Of a stretch of DNA of 64,000 nt, positions 41,997 to 49,674 are shown piece by piece. Made by a program: the position numbers and the translations under genes. The notes under the pieces are model-generated. The model was not told where the DNA came from. It saw only the letters and a program-made list of their open reading frames with translations, and ran no database searches. The stretch's first letter is position 1. Every line of letters starts with the position of its first letter. This DNA is from DASSUW01 sp963835525 (GTDB taxonomy: Bacteria > Actinomycetota > Thermoleophilia > Solirubrobacterales > Solirubrobacteraceae). The stretch lies in the NCBI GenBank assembly GCA_963835525.1, contig CAWIFM010000008.1, positions 1,674,001 to 1,738,000 on the forward strand, read 5' to 3'.

Positions 41997-42439
41997 GGCT
42001 GCGCCGCAGAACGCCGACCCACGGGCTCGAGTTCGAGCTGGAGTTCCCGGAGGAGCTCAACGTGTACCGCGACGTCGCGGGCGCCGATCTGATCGTCGCC
42101 GCCGGCGAGCTCAATGACCCGGGGGCGACGGTGATCAGCGTCGGCGCCGTGCGCGGAGAGGAGCCGGTGACGAGGGACGAGCACGTCCGCCGGGTGCGTG
42201 CGAACTCCGTCGATCTCCAGTCGCACCTGGTCGACGAGTGCCCGATGCCGCTGGCCGGCCACGAGGCGTGGTGGACGGTCGACGCGATCGTGGTCGGCGG
42301 CCGGTCGCTCGTGCTCGACCGCTGGATGCTCGTGCGCGACGGCGTCGGGTGGACCGCTTCGGTCCAGACGCCGGCGCTGAACATGCACAGCATCCGCGAC
42401 GGCGCGATCACGATCGTCTCGACGCTCCGCTTCACGTGA
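41993..42439 (+). CDS. Module protein A1, LpqN/DcrB-like, function unknown
   Basis: 148 aa, GTG 41993 overlapping the previous stop. Beta-rich: THGLEFELEFPEELNVYRD, then LAGHEAWWTVDAIVVGG, LVLDRWMLVRDGVGWTASV and DGAITIVSTLRF. The ending strands and the Trp positions match the A2 protein at 43208 (LAGEPAVRTL ... VVLEQWRLVAAETAWTVTAT ... RRVVATLEV). The shape resembles DcrB/LpqN-type domains seen with type VII systems. No signal peptide, so cytoplasmic; may chaperone a substrate. Confidence 0.6.
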   Translation: MRLRRRTPTHGLEFELEFPEELNVYRDVAGADLIVAAGELNDPGATVISVGAVRGEEPVTRDEHVRRVRANSVDLQSHLVDECPMPLAGHEAWWTVDAIVVGGRSLVLDRWMLVRDGVGWTASVQTPALNMHSIRDGAITIVSTLRFT

Positions 42440-43215
42440 GCTCATTCAACGCCGAGACCGGGATCCTCACTGCGTCGCGCGACGAGATCGGCGCGCTGGT
42501 CGCGTGGGCGACCGGCGCCGCCGAGGCGGACGCCGGCGCCGTGGACGCGATGCTCGGGCAGGCCGGCGCCGGCTCGCTCGAGCGCCCGCACGTGAAGCTG
42601 ACCGACGCCCTGGCGCCGCTGCGCCGCCCGATCGTCGGCGTCCGGCTGGCCAAGACCGGCTATCTGATGCCGGGCTGGGTCGGCGAAGGGCGCTTCACGC
42701 TCCACGTCTACCGCAACGGCGACGACGACCAGCTCGTCTCGATGCCGGCGGAGCACCTCGTGCACTTCCTGCTCTGGCTGCTCGACATCGGCCCGCGCCC
42801 GCGCGACGAGCGGCCGGCCGAGACGTCGGTCGACTCGGACGCTCTCAGCCGCGCGGTGGCGCTGCGGCTCGGCGACCGGCCGTCGGAGGGGCTGCTGCCC
42901 GAGCCGCTCGATTCCGCGGTCGCGCACGGGTTCCGCGACTGGTGGCTCGCCAGCTCGCACTGGCCGGCGGCGGAGGGCGCCACCGGCAAGGTCATGCTCG
43001 AGGCGATCGACACCGACGCCGGCCTGTGGTCGGTCCAGCAGCTCGAGGACGGCACGGCCGTCGTGCGGCCGGTCACTCCACTCAGCACGATGCTCGCGCT
43101 CGGGGACCTGCTGCCCGACGGCAACCTCGTCGACCAGAGCGCGCCGCGCCTGCCGCTCGAGGACACTCCGGTCCTCGGTGGTCCGGTCAAGTGGGTTGCC
43201 GACGTCCTTGGCTGA
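42436..43215 (+). CDS. Module protein B1, possible EspG-like chaperone
   Basis: 259 aa, GTG 42436 with 4-nt overlap. N-terminal helix then FTLHVYRNGDDDQLVSMPAEHLVHFLLWLLDIG, a long helical middle and a C-terminal piece with SHWPAAEGATGKVMLEAIDTDAGLWSVQ ending in TPLSTMLALGDLLP. The C-terminal piece is paralogous to that of the 43615 protein. The size and alpha/beta pattern recall EspG chaperones of mycobacterial ESX systems, but I cannot prove homology. Confidence 0.55.
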   Translation: MSSFNAETGILTASRDEIGALVAWATGAAEADAGAVDAMLGQAGAGSLERPHVKLTDALAPLRRPIVGVRLAKTGYLMPGWVGEGRFTLHVYRNGDDDQLVSMPAEHLVHFLLWLLDIGPRPRDERPAETSVDSDALSRAVALRLGDRPSEGLLPEPLDSAVAHGFRDWWLASSHWPAAEGATGKVMLEAIDTDAGLWSVQQLEDGTAVVRPVTPLSTMLALGDLLPDGNLVDQSAPRLPLEDTPVLGGPVKWVADVLG

Positions 43216-43618
43216 CTACCGTTTCGACACGCTCGGGCTCCTGGAGCCGGAGCCGCGCGGCGACCTCCACGAGGTCGCCGGGCACCTGCGGCTCGCGAGC
43301 CGCGCCGGAGTCGCCGTGGTCGGCGTGCCCGCCGCGCCCGGCGACACGGCGGTAGTCCTCACCGACCGCGCCATGTCGTCGCTCGACGCCGACGCGCTCC
43401 TGATCGACTGGGAGCCGTGCGAGCTGGCCGGCGAGCCGGCCGTGCGGACGCTCGTGCTCGAGCAGCTCGGCGGCCTCGCCAGCGTGGTGCTCGAGCAGTG
43501 GCGGCTCGTCGCGGCGGAGACGGCGTGGACGGTCACCGCGACCGCCGATCTGGCGGCCTGGGCGAGCCTCGCGGGCGGCCTGCGGCGCGTGGTGGCGACG
43601 CTCGAGGTGGAGCCGTGA
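43208..43618 (+). CDS. Module protein A2, LpqN/DcrB-like
   Basis: 136 aa from TTG 43208 (LADYRFDTLG), overlapping the B1 stop by 8 nt; GTG 43178 would add ten residues. Same strand order as A1, with AGEPAVRTL, EQWRLVAAETAWTV and the final VATLEVEP. It is the second copy of the first gene in the duplicated pair. Confidence 0.6.
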   Translation: MADYRFDTLGLLEPEPRGDLHEVAGHLRLASRAGVAVVGVPAAPGDTAVVLTDRAMSSLDADALLIDWEPCELAGEPAVRTLVLEQLGGLASVVLEQWRLVAAETAWTVTATADLAAWASLAGGLRRVVATLEVEP

Positions 43619-44202
43619 ACGTCGACGCCGCTCGGGCCGAGATCAGCGGGCCCGACGAGGAGATCCGCGCGCTGCTGGCGAGCGACGAGCCGATCGAGCT
43701 CCAGCCCCCGCTGCTGGCCGACGGGATCCGCGCGGCGCGGGCGCCGGACGCTCGCTTTCGCATCACCGGCTTCGAGGCGCCGCTCGAGGCAGTGGCCGAC
43801 GCGCGCGCCGGCGCGCTGATCCTGGCCCGCCCCGGCGATACGACCGTGCTGCGGGCGTGCACGCCCAGCGGGCTGCTCGGCCTGCTGGTGCGCGCCGTGG
43901 GGCTGCGGCCGCGGCCGCGGCTCGACGTCGAGCCGATCACGGTGCCGTCACGCGTGGTCGCCGAGCGGTCGGCCGAGGACCCGTTGCTGCAGGAGCAGCT
44001 CGAGGCGTTGCGCTCGCACTGGCGGATCGAGGCCTACGGGGCCGGCACCGGCTGGTACCTGGAGGTTCTCGACAGCGAGCTGGGCCTGTGGGCGGTGGAG
44101 GCCGCCGGCACGGGCGAGGTCACGCTCACGCCGACCGACGCGACCGCGGTGCTCGACGAGCTCGCCGCGCTGCCCGGTCACGTCGGCCTCGGGCCGTCAT
44201 AG
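43615..44202 (+). CDS. Module protein B2, shorter paralogue of B1
   Basis: 195 aa, GTG 43615 with GTGA overlap. Its C-terminal stretch LRSHWRIEAYGAGTGWYLEVLD then SELGLWAVEAAGTGEVTLTPTD ... LDELAALPG follows the B1 pattern (SHW, LE..D, GLW.V, P, LP). N-terminal half is shorter than B1. It converges on the DNA glycosylase gene with a 6-nt overlap, ending the locus. Confidence 0.6.
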   Translation: MNVDAARAEISGPDEEIRALLASDEPIELQPPLLADGIRAARAPDARFRITGFEAPLEAVADARAGALILARPGDTTVLRACTPSGLLGLLVRAVGLRPRPRLDVEPITVPSRVVAERSAEDPLLQEQLEALRSHWRIEAYGAGTGWYLEVLDSELGLWAVEAAGTGEVTLTPTDATAVLDELAALPGHVGLGPS

Positions 44203-44943
44203 CTGGCACTCGGGGCACCAGAACGTCGTTCGCCCGCCGATCGTCGCGCGCTCGAGCGGGGCGCGGCAGCGGGGGCAGGCCCCGCCGCGCTCGCGGTGCG
44301 GCGTGAAGTGGCCGGTGTGGGCGCCGCCGTTCTTGATGGCGTCGCGCAGCGCTGCGCGGACGGCGCGGCGCAGGTGGTCGAGATCCTCGGTCGAGAGCTC
44401 GCCGGCCACCCGCCGCGGGCTGAGCCGCGCCCGCCAGAGGATCTCGTCGGCCAGCAGGTTGCCGACGCCGGAGATCACGCCTTGGTCCAGCAGCCGCGCC
44501 TTCAGCGGCGCCGTCCCTCGCCCCACGCGCCGGCGGAACTCGTCGCGGCCGACCTCGGCGGCGTCCGGGCCGACGTGCGAGAAGTCGGGCTCCAGCAACG
44601 CGCGGCCGAGCCGGCGCTTGTCGCGCAGGGCGAGCCGGCCGCCGTCGGCGAAATCCAGCACGAAGCGATCCCAGTTTCGCGGCGCGGGCGCCTCGTCGAC
44701 GGTCAGGCTGCCCGCCATCCCGAGGTGGAGGCCGAGCGACGGCCCGCCGTCCGTCTCCGCCCACAGGAACTTGCCGCGGCGGAACGTCTCCACCAGCCTG
44801 TGCCCGACCAGCGCGGCGGCCATCTCGCCGGGGGCGTGCGGGCGGCACACGTAGGTGTCGCGGTCGTCGACCGCGACGATCTCGCGGCCGACGACGAGCT
44901 CGAGCTGCCGGCGTGCGCGCTCTGCCTCGGGGAGCTCGGGCAT
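44197..44943 (-). CDS. Fpg/Nei-family DNA glycosylase
   Basis: 248 aa. N-terminal PELPE (Pro2 nucleophile, Glu3), LVETFRRGKFLW with the conserved Lys, LGLHLGMAGSL, the H2TH segment LLDQGVISGVGNLLADEILW, and a C-terminal zinc finger CPRCRAPLERATIGG ... CPEC. Removes oxidised bases from DNA with beta/delta elimination. ATG with TACCCT 9 nt upstream. Confidence 0.93.
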   Translation of the reverse strand: MPELPEAERARRQLELVVGREIVAVDDRDTYVCRPHAPGEMAAALVGHRLVETFRRGKFLWAETDGGPSLGLHLGMAGSLTVDEAPAPRNWDRFVLDFADGGRLALRDKRRLGRALLEPDFSHVGPDAAEVGRDEFRRRVGRGTAPLKARLLDQGVISGVGNLLADEILWRARLSPRRVAGELSTEDLDHLRRAVRAALRDAIKNGGAHTGHFTPHRERGGACPRCRAPLERATIGGRTTFWCPECQL

Positions 44944-44967
44944 GGGCAGGGAAGGGTACGAGCCGCG

Positions 44968-45717
44968 TCACAGCGCCCACCGGGGCGGCGCCTCGCCCGG
45001 CGGTGCGTAGGTGCACAGGCGTCCGGTCCGGACCGAGGCCCTGAGGTGCACTCCGAGGTCCGGGTGGTGCTGCTCGATCGCCCTGATCGCCGATCGGATC
45101 GCCTTCGTGACGCTTACCCGTGCACGCTCAGCCGGCGACGGCGTCGGGCGATCGCGGCCGCCGAGGCCGACCGCGCGGGCGAGCTCGCCGGTCAGGACGT
45201 CGATCTCCTCCTCGATCCGCGCCGCCCGCTCAGGGTCTCGCCACGACCGGGCCTGCCGCAGGTCGTCGCCGAGCTCTTCGAGCCGGCGGCGGTACTCGTC
45301 CTTAGCGCGGGCGTCGAGCGCCGCGTCGAGCCCTGGGGTCGCGGCTCGCAGCTCGGGCTCACGACGGGCTGACCTGGGCTCGAGCCCGGCGGCCGCGGAG
45401 GCCAGCTCCAGGACGTGCACGTCGTGCCCTGCGGCGGCGAGCAGGAACGCCAGGTAGCGGAGCCCTTTGACGTCCTTGAGACGGCATGTGCGGCCGGCGA
45501 ACGCGACCGTCCAGAACTCGCCCTCGCGCCGGAAGAGCGCCTCGGGCGGGGCCGCCGGCGGTTCCTGCATCGCGCGCTCGTAATGGATGCGGGCCCTGAC
45601 CGCACGCCTCAGGGCCGTCTCGAAGTGGCGCTCGGCCTCCTCGAGCTCGCCGCGCAGCTGCTCGATCCGCTGCATCGTCGCGTGGAACCGCGCCACCGGG
45701 CGCGGCGAACTGGCCAT
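44968..45717 (-). CDS. Uncharacterised protein with coiled coil and the Solirubrobacterales ATPase-tail domain
   Basis: 249 aa; ATG 45717 has GGAGG 8 nt before it. N-terminal helix (15-50), then FRREGEFWTVAFAGRTCRLKDVKGLRYLAFLL, a winged-helix-like module I associate with the C-termini of large ATPase/cyclase regulators in these bacteria, then coiled coil (about 130-190) and a basic C-terminal region VTKAIRSAIRAIEQHHPDLG. May bind DNA or a partner; not assignable further. Confidence 0.7.
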   Translation of the reverse strand: MASSPRPVARFHATMQRIEQLRGELEEAERHFETALRRAVRARIHYERAMQEPPAAPPEALFRREGEFWTVAFAGRTCRLKDVKGLRYLAFLLAAAGHDVHVLELASAAAGLEPRSARREPELRAATPGLDAALDARAKDEYRRRLEELGDDLRQARSWRDPERAARIEEEIDVLTGELARAVGLGGRDRPTPSPAERARVSVTKAIRSAIRAIEQHHPDLGVHLRASVRTGRLCTYAPPGEAPPRWAL

Positions 45718-45785
45718 CGAACTACGCCTCCCGTACCTCGCCTGCCCTCCAGACGCCGGCCGGGGGCGTGCTATTCCGCCGAGGC

Positions 45786-45812
45786 GGAGCGGCCGCGCAG
45801 GGCGGCCGCTCC
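45786..45812. terminator. Strong hairpin after the 45824 gene
   Basis: Perfect 11-bp stem GGAGCGGCCGC/GCGGCCGCTCC with a 5-nt loop, 12 nt beyond the stop of the minus-strand gene. No U-run follows, so a GC-type terminator or a barrier. Confidence 0.5.
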
Positions 45813-45823
45813 GGCGCTCGGAG

Positions 45824-46669
45824 CTATCCGTTCGCGCAGATGGCGAACGCGCGGACGCGCCAGTTCTGGGCGCGGCCGTCCTGATCCTCCACACCCCGGA
45901 CGTGCACGCGGGTGAGCGCTGCGTCCGGAACCATGTACCCGATCGAGACCTCACCGGCGCCGCTGAGGATCTGGCCGCCGGTGCCGATGACGCGCTTGCC
46001 CGCGGGGCACGCCGCGGTGGCGTGCTTGTTCTGCGAGCTGCTCGCGCTGGTGGTCGTCACCAGCTGCTGCCCCGGCAGCGGGTCGGCGCAGAGGGCGAAG
46101 GGACGGAGCGTCCAGTTGCCGGAGAAGCCGTCCTGATCCTCCCGTGCGAGGACGCTCGCCGTCTCGAGGTCGGCGCTCGGGATCAGGGCGTCCAGGACGA
46201 CCTGGCCCGTGGCGCCGATCGGGATCTCTCCCCCGACGCCGGTCAGCCGGCGCTCGTTCGTGCACGGCCCGCCGTTCGCCGTGGTGGCGAACTTGGGGCT
46301 GAGCGAGTTCTGCTCCTCGTTGAAGGTCGTCCGCCGCTCTCCGCCCTCGTCGGCGCAGATGGCGAACGCCGTGACCGACCAGTTGGCGCTCGTGCCGTCC
46401 TGGTCCTCATGGGCCCGGACGGTCGCGCTGTCTCCGGTGCGGGCGGCGAGCGCGTCGAGCACGACCTGGCCTCCGCCTCCGTTGGACTTGCCGCCCAGGC
46501 CGAGCAGCGCCTGGTCCTGCGGACACTCCGCCGTGGCGGTGTGGCTGGCATTCGAGTTCGGCGGTCCGCTTCCCGCCTCGACCAGGTTCAGGCCGGGGAC
46601 CGCAGCCGAGGCCGCGGTGGTGAACGTGAGCGCCAGCAGTGCCGTGGCGATCGCGATGGTTCTCCGCAT
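45824..46669 (-). CDS. Secreted protein with a triplicated Cys-containing domain
   Basis: 281 aa. ATG 46669 follows AAAGGGA. Signal peptide MRRTIAIATALLALTFTTAASA. Three repeats of about 80 residues each begin with a Cys (AECPQD, GPCTNE, AACPAG), contain a GxGG turn then a V-L-D or S-I-G strand, a shared REDQDG/HEDQDG/VEDQDG turn and end NW(S/T/R)V(T/R)AFAICA. Each unit likely makes one disulfide. A compact exported adhesin or enzyme-like protein; function unknown. Confidence 0.8.
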   Translation of the reverse strand: MRRTIAIATALLALTFTTAASAAVPGLNLVEAGSGPPNSNASHTATAECPQDQALLGLGGKSNGGGGQVVLDALAARTGDSATVRAHEDQDGTSANWSVTAFAICADEGGERRTTFNEEQNSLSPKFATTANGGPCTNERRLTGVGGEIPIGATGQVVLDALIPSADLETASVLAREDQDGFSGNWTLRPFALCADPLPGQQLVTTTSASSSQNKHATAACPAGKRVIGTGGQILSGAGEVSIGYMVPDAALTRVHVRGVEDQDGRAQNWRVRAFAICANG

Positions 46670-46688
46670 GGGAGTCCCTTTCCGTCGG

Positions 46689-46712
46689 CTCCGGCCCGTC
46701 GGCGGGCCGGAG
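46689..46712. other. GC hairpin in the 5' region of the 45824 gene
   Basis: 10-bp arms CTCCGGCCCG/CGGGCCGGAG with TCGG loop, just upstream of the 45824 start. It may be part of the terminator pair following the MFS gene or of the leader. Confidence 0.35.
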
Positions 46713-46734
46713 TGTTGTCCGTCGGAGGGGAGGC

Positions 46735-46772
46735 GTGAAGCCGCGCGTCACGGTTGTGGCGCGCGGCTTCAC
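46735..46772. terminator. Terminator hairpin downstream of the MFS gene
   Basis: 13-bp perfect stem GTGAAGCCGCGCG/CGCGCGGCTTCAC with a 12-nt loop, 8 nt beyond the MFS stop (minus strand). Confidence 0.6.
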
Positions 46773-46779
46773 GAGTGCG

Positions 46780-48243
46780 CTAGGCGGCGTCGGTGGCCAG
46801 CCGGCGCGCCTTCGCGGCGGCCTTCGCCTGCGCCTTCTTCTCCGGCACCAGCACGGTGGCGGCGACCACGACCGCGGCGCCCACGAGGGCGGCGCCGACG
46901 ATGAACGCCAGCTGGTAGCCGCCGGTCAGCGCCGAGGCGGCGGACTCGCCGGCCGCGGACAGGTTCTCGGTCCGCGAGGACGACAACGTCGCGAGCACCG
47001 CGAGGCCGAGCGCCGCGCCGACCTGCGCGGTGGTGTTGACCAGGCCGGAGGCCAGGCCGGCGTCCTCGGGCGTGGCGCCCGACATCGACAGCGTCATCAG
47101 CGCCGGGAACGCAACGCCGCAGCCGATGCCCATGAGAACCATCACGGGCAGGACGTTCACGGCGTAGCTGCCGTCGACCGGAGCCTGCGTGAACCACGCC
47201 AGGCCGACCGCGATCAGCGCAAGGCCGGGGAGCAGCGTCGTGCGCGCGCCGAAGCGGGTGATCAGCGGCTCCGAGAAGCGCACGGACATGATGCCCATGA
47301 GGATCGTCGTCGGCAGGAACGCGAGCCCGATCTCGAGCGCGTCGTAGCCGAGCACGCGCTCCATGTAGAGCGAGCCCATGAAGAACACGCCGAACATGCC
47401 GGCGATGGCCAGCGCCTGGATGGCATTGGCGCCCGACACGTTGCGCGAGCGGAACATCCGCAGCGGCATGAGCGGGTTGGCGGCGGTCGCCTCGCGCACC
47501 AGGAAGGCCGCGAGCAGGACCAGCGAGACGGCGCCGAGGACCAGCGTGCGACCGGCGCCCCAGCCGTACTCGGCGGCCGGCTGGACGATCGTGTACACGC
47601 CGAGCATCAGCGCGCCGGTGATCAGCGCGGCGCCCGGGATGTCGGCGCCCTTGCCGAGGCCGATCCCGCGGTCGCGCTCCAGCAGGCGCACGGCGGCCAC
47701 GGCGGTCGCGATCCCGATCGGGATGTTGATGAAGAAGATCCAGTGCCAGTTGATGGCCTGGGTCAGCACGCCGCCGGCCAGCAGGCCGATCGAGCCGCCG
47801 GCCGAGGCGACGAACGCGTAGGCGCCGATCGCCTTCGCCTGCTCCCGGGGCTCCGGGAACATCGTCACGATCATGCCGAGGATGACGGCGGACGTGAAGG
47901 CGCCGCCGGCGCCCTGGACCATGCGCGCGATCACCAGCATCTCCTGCGACTGCGCGAGGCCGCACGCCATTGAAGCGGCGACGAACACGGCGAGGCCGGC
48001 CAGGAAGACGTTCTTGCGGCCGAGCAGGTCGCCGATGCGGCCGGCGAGGAGGAGCAGCCCGCCGAACGCGATCAGGTAGCCGTTGACCACCCACGCGAGG
48101 CTGGACTGGGAGAAGCCGAGATCGCTCTGGATCTCGGGAAGAGCGACGTTCACGACGGTGGCGTCGAGAACGATCATCAGCATCCCCACGCACAGGACGT
48201 AGAGAGCGATCCAACGACTGCGGTCAGTCTGGGGAGGGGTCAT
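46780..48243 (-). CDS. MFS drug exporter, DHA2 (EmrB/QacA) family
   Basis: 487 aa, 14 TM helices expected. Motif D1 LDATVVNVALPEI in TM1, motif A GRIGDLLGRKNVF, motif C-like GGSIGLLAGGVLTQ in TM5, and WHWIFFINIPIG after it, all typical of DHA2 proton-driven multidrug exporters. A sigma factor and VOC gene lie upstream; co-regulation cannot be judged. Confidence 0.92.
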   Translation of the reverse strand: MTPPQTDRSRWIALYVLCVGMLMIVLDATVVNVALPEIQSDLGFSQSSLAWVVNGYLIAFGGLLLLAGRIGDLLGRKNVFLAGLAVFVAASMACGLAQSQEMLVIARMVQGAGGAFTSAVILGMIVTMFPEPREQAKAIGAYAFVASAGGSIGLLAGGVLTQAINWHWIFFINIPIGIATAVAAVRLLERDRGIGLGKGADIPGAALITGALMLGVYTIVQPAAEYGWGAGRTLVLGAVSLVLLAAFLVREATAANPLMPLRMFRSRNVSGANAIQALAIAGMFGVFFMGSLYMERVLGYDALEIGLAFLPTTILMGIMSVRFSEPLITRFGARTTLLPGLALIAVGLAWFTQAPVDGSYAVNVLPVMVLMGIGCGVAFPALMTLSMSGATPEDAGLASGLVNTTAQVGAALGLAVLATLSSSRTENLSAAGESAASALTGGYQLAFIVGAALVGAAVVVAATVLVPEKKAQAKAAAKARRLATDAA

Positions 48244-48273
48244 GTCAGTAGAGACCGGGGTCGGGGACGGAAC

Positions 48274-48630
48274 TCATCGCTTGGGCTGCCAAAGAGCGAT
48301 CTCGCCGCCGTCGGGCGTGCTGAGGACGCTGCGCCAGCCGTGCGGGCCTTCGCGGGGATCGAGGAGGACGCGGGCGCCGAGGATGCGGGCGCGCTCGGTC
48401 GTGCCGGCGACGTTGCGCACGGCGACATACGGAAGCCACGCGGGCTCGGGAACGTCGCATTCGACGAGCCCGCAGCCCGTTCCGAGCGACCAGTAGCCGC
48501 TGGTCTGCGCCGCCCGCCAGCCGAGCAGGTCCTCATAGAACTCGCGCGCGCGGGGGAGGTGGCCGGTGTGGAGCTCGAGGTGGACCACGGGGTTCATGTC
48601 CAATAGACCGGGCAGCCGTACCGAACTCAT
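48274..48630 (-). CDS. VOC/glyoxalase-fold protein
   Basis: 118 aa from ATG 48630, or 107 from ATG 48597 (MNPVVHLELHTGHL) if the VOC fold begins there. HLELHTGHLPRAREFYEDLLGW and LSTPDGGEIALWQPKR bracket a single VOC domain. It starts 27 bp from the divergent sigma-factor start, sharing a CCTAGG core in both -10 regions, so expression may be linked to the sigma gene. Confidence 0.8.
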   Translation of the reverse strand: MSSVRLPGLLDMNPVVHLELHTGHLPRAREFYEDLLGWRAAQTSGYWSLGTGCGLVECDVPEPAWLPYVAVRNVAGTTERARILGARVLLDPREGPHGWRSVLSTPDGGEIALWQPKR

Positions 48631-48643
48631 CGGTACCTCGTCC

Positions 48644-48649
48644 TAGGGT
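48644..48649 (+). promoter_or_regulatory. -10 box (TAGGGT) of the ECF sigma gene, overlapping a divergent -10
   Basis: TAGGGT lies 8 nt before ATG 48658; the same CCTAGG bases give TAGGAC on the minus strand 9 nt before the VOC start at 48630. Confidence 0.45.
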
Positions 48650-48657
48650 CCGGTGCG

Positions 48658-49674
48658 ATGAGCGTGATGGCCGACACACAACTGCTCAGCGCAGCCCGCA
48701 ACGGCGACGAGGACGCCTACCAGCGCCTCGTCGAGCCCCGCCGCGCCGAGCTGCATGCCCACTGCTACCGGATGCTCGGCTCGGTGCACGACGCCGAGGA
48801 CGCGCTGCAGGACGCGCTGCTGCGCGCCTGGCGCGGGATCGGGCGCTTCGAGGGCCGCAGCTCGCTGCGCTCGTGGCTCTACCGGATCGCGACCAACACG
48901 TGCATGGACCTGGCGGGCAAGCGCCGTGTCCTGCCGATCGACTACGGGCCTGGCGCCGACCCGCACGACAGCCCCGGCGTGCCCGTGGTGGAGAACGTGT
49001 GGGTCGAGCCATATCCCGGCGTGGAGGACGACTACGAGCAGCGAGAGGCGCTCGAGCTCGCGTTCGTGGCCGCCCTCCAGCACCTGCCGGCGACCCAGCG
49101 CGCCGTGCTGATCATGCGCGAGGTCCTGGGCTTCTCGGCCGCCGAGGTGGCCGAGACGCTCGACACGTCGGTGGCGTCCGTCAACAGCGCGCTGCAGCGC
49201 GCGCGCAAGGCGGCCGACGAGCGGATGCCCGAGCAGAGCCAGCAGGAGACGCTGCGCGGGCTCGGCGACGAGAAGGTCGCCGAGATCGTCGAGGAGTACA
49301 TGGCGGCCCTCGAGTCGGGCGACGTCGACCGTGTCGTGGCGCTGCTGACCGAGGACGCGACGTGGTCGATGCCGCCGTGCCCGATGTGGTTCAGCGGCAT
49401 CGAGACGGTGTCCGCCTTCCTCAGCGACTACCCCCTGAACGAGCGCTGGCGCCACATCCCGACGCGCGCCAACGGGCAGCTCGCGGTCGGCTGTTACATG
49501 TGGGACGGCGAGAGGTTCGCCGCCGCGGTGCTCGACGTGATCACGCTGCGCGGCGACAAGGTCGTCGACGTGACGGCGTTCCTGGCGCCGTGGGTGTTCA
49601 GCCGCTTCGGCGAGGCCGACGGCTTCATGAGCGAGGAGATGTTCGCGCGCTTCGGCCTGCCCGCCGCGGCATGA
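48658..49674 (+). CDS. ECF sigma factor with SnoaL-like C-terminal domain
   Basis: 338 aa. Sigma region 2 (CYRMLGSVHDAEDALQDALLRAWRG, RIATNTCMDLAG), region 4 (LQHLPATQRAVLIMREVLGFSAAEVAETL ... SVASVNSALQRARK), then a SnoaL/NTF2-like fold (EEYMAALESGDVDRVVALLTEDATWSMPP to FLAPWVF). This is the SigG/SigJ-like group in which the tail modulates the sigma factor without a separate anti-sigma; none is coded nearby. ATG stop overlaps the next gene by 4 nt. Confidence 0.92.
   Translation: MSVMADTQLLSAARNGDEDAYQRLVEPRRAELHAHCYRMLGSVHDAEDALQDALLRAWRGIGRFEGRSSLRSWLYRIATNTCMDLAGKRRVLPIDYGPGADPHDSPGVPVVENVWVEPYPGVEDDYEQREALELAFVAALQHLPATQRAVLIMREVLGFSAAEVAETLDTSVASVNSALQRARKAADERMPEQSQQETLRGLGDEKVAEIVEEYMAALESGDVDRVVALLTEDATWSMPPCPMWFSGIETVSAFLSDYPLNERWRHIPTRANGQLAVGCYMWDGERFAAAVLDVITLRGDKVVDVTAFLAPWVFSRFGEADGFMSEEMFARFGLPAAA

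Noticed and set aside
43178..43207. GTG 43178 as the start of the A2 protein
   Set aside because: Would overlap B1 by 38 nt; TTG 43208 matches the short overlaps of the rest of the operon, though neither has a clear ribosome site.
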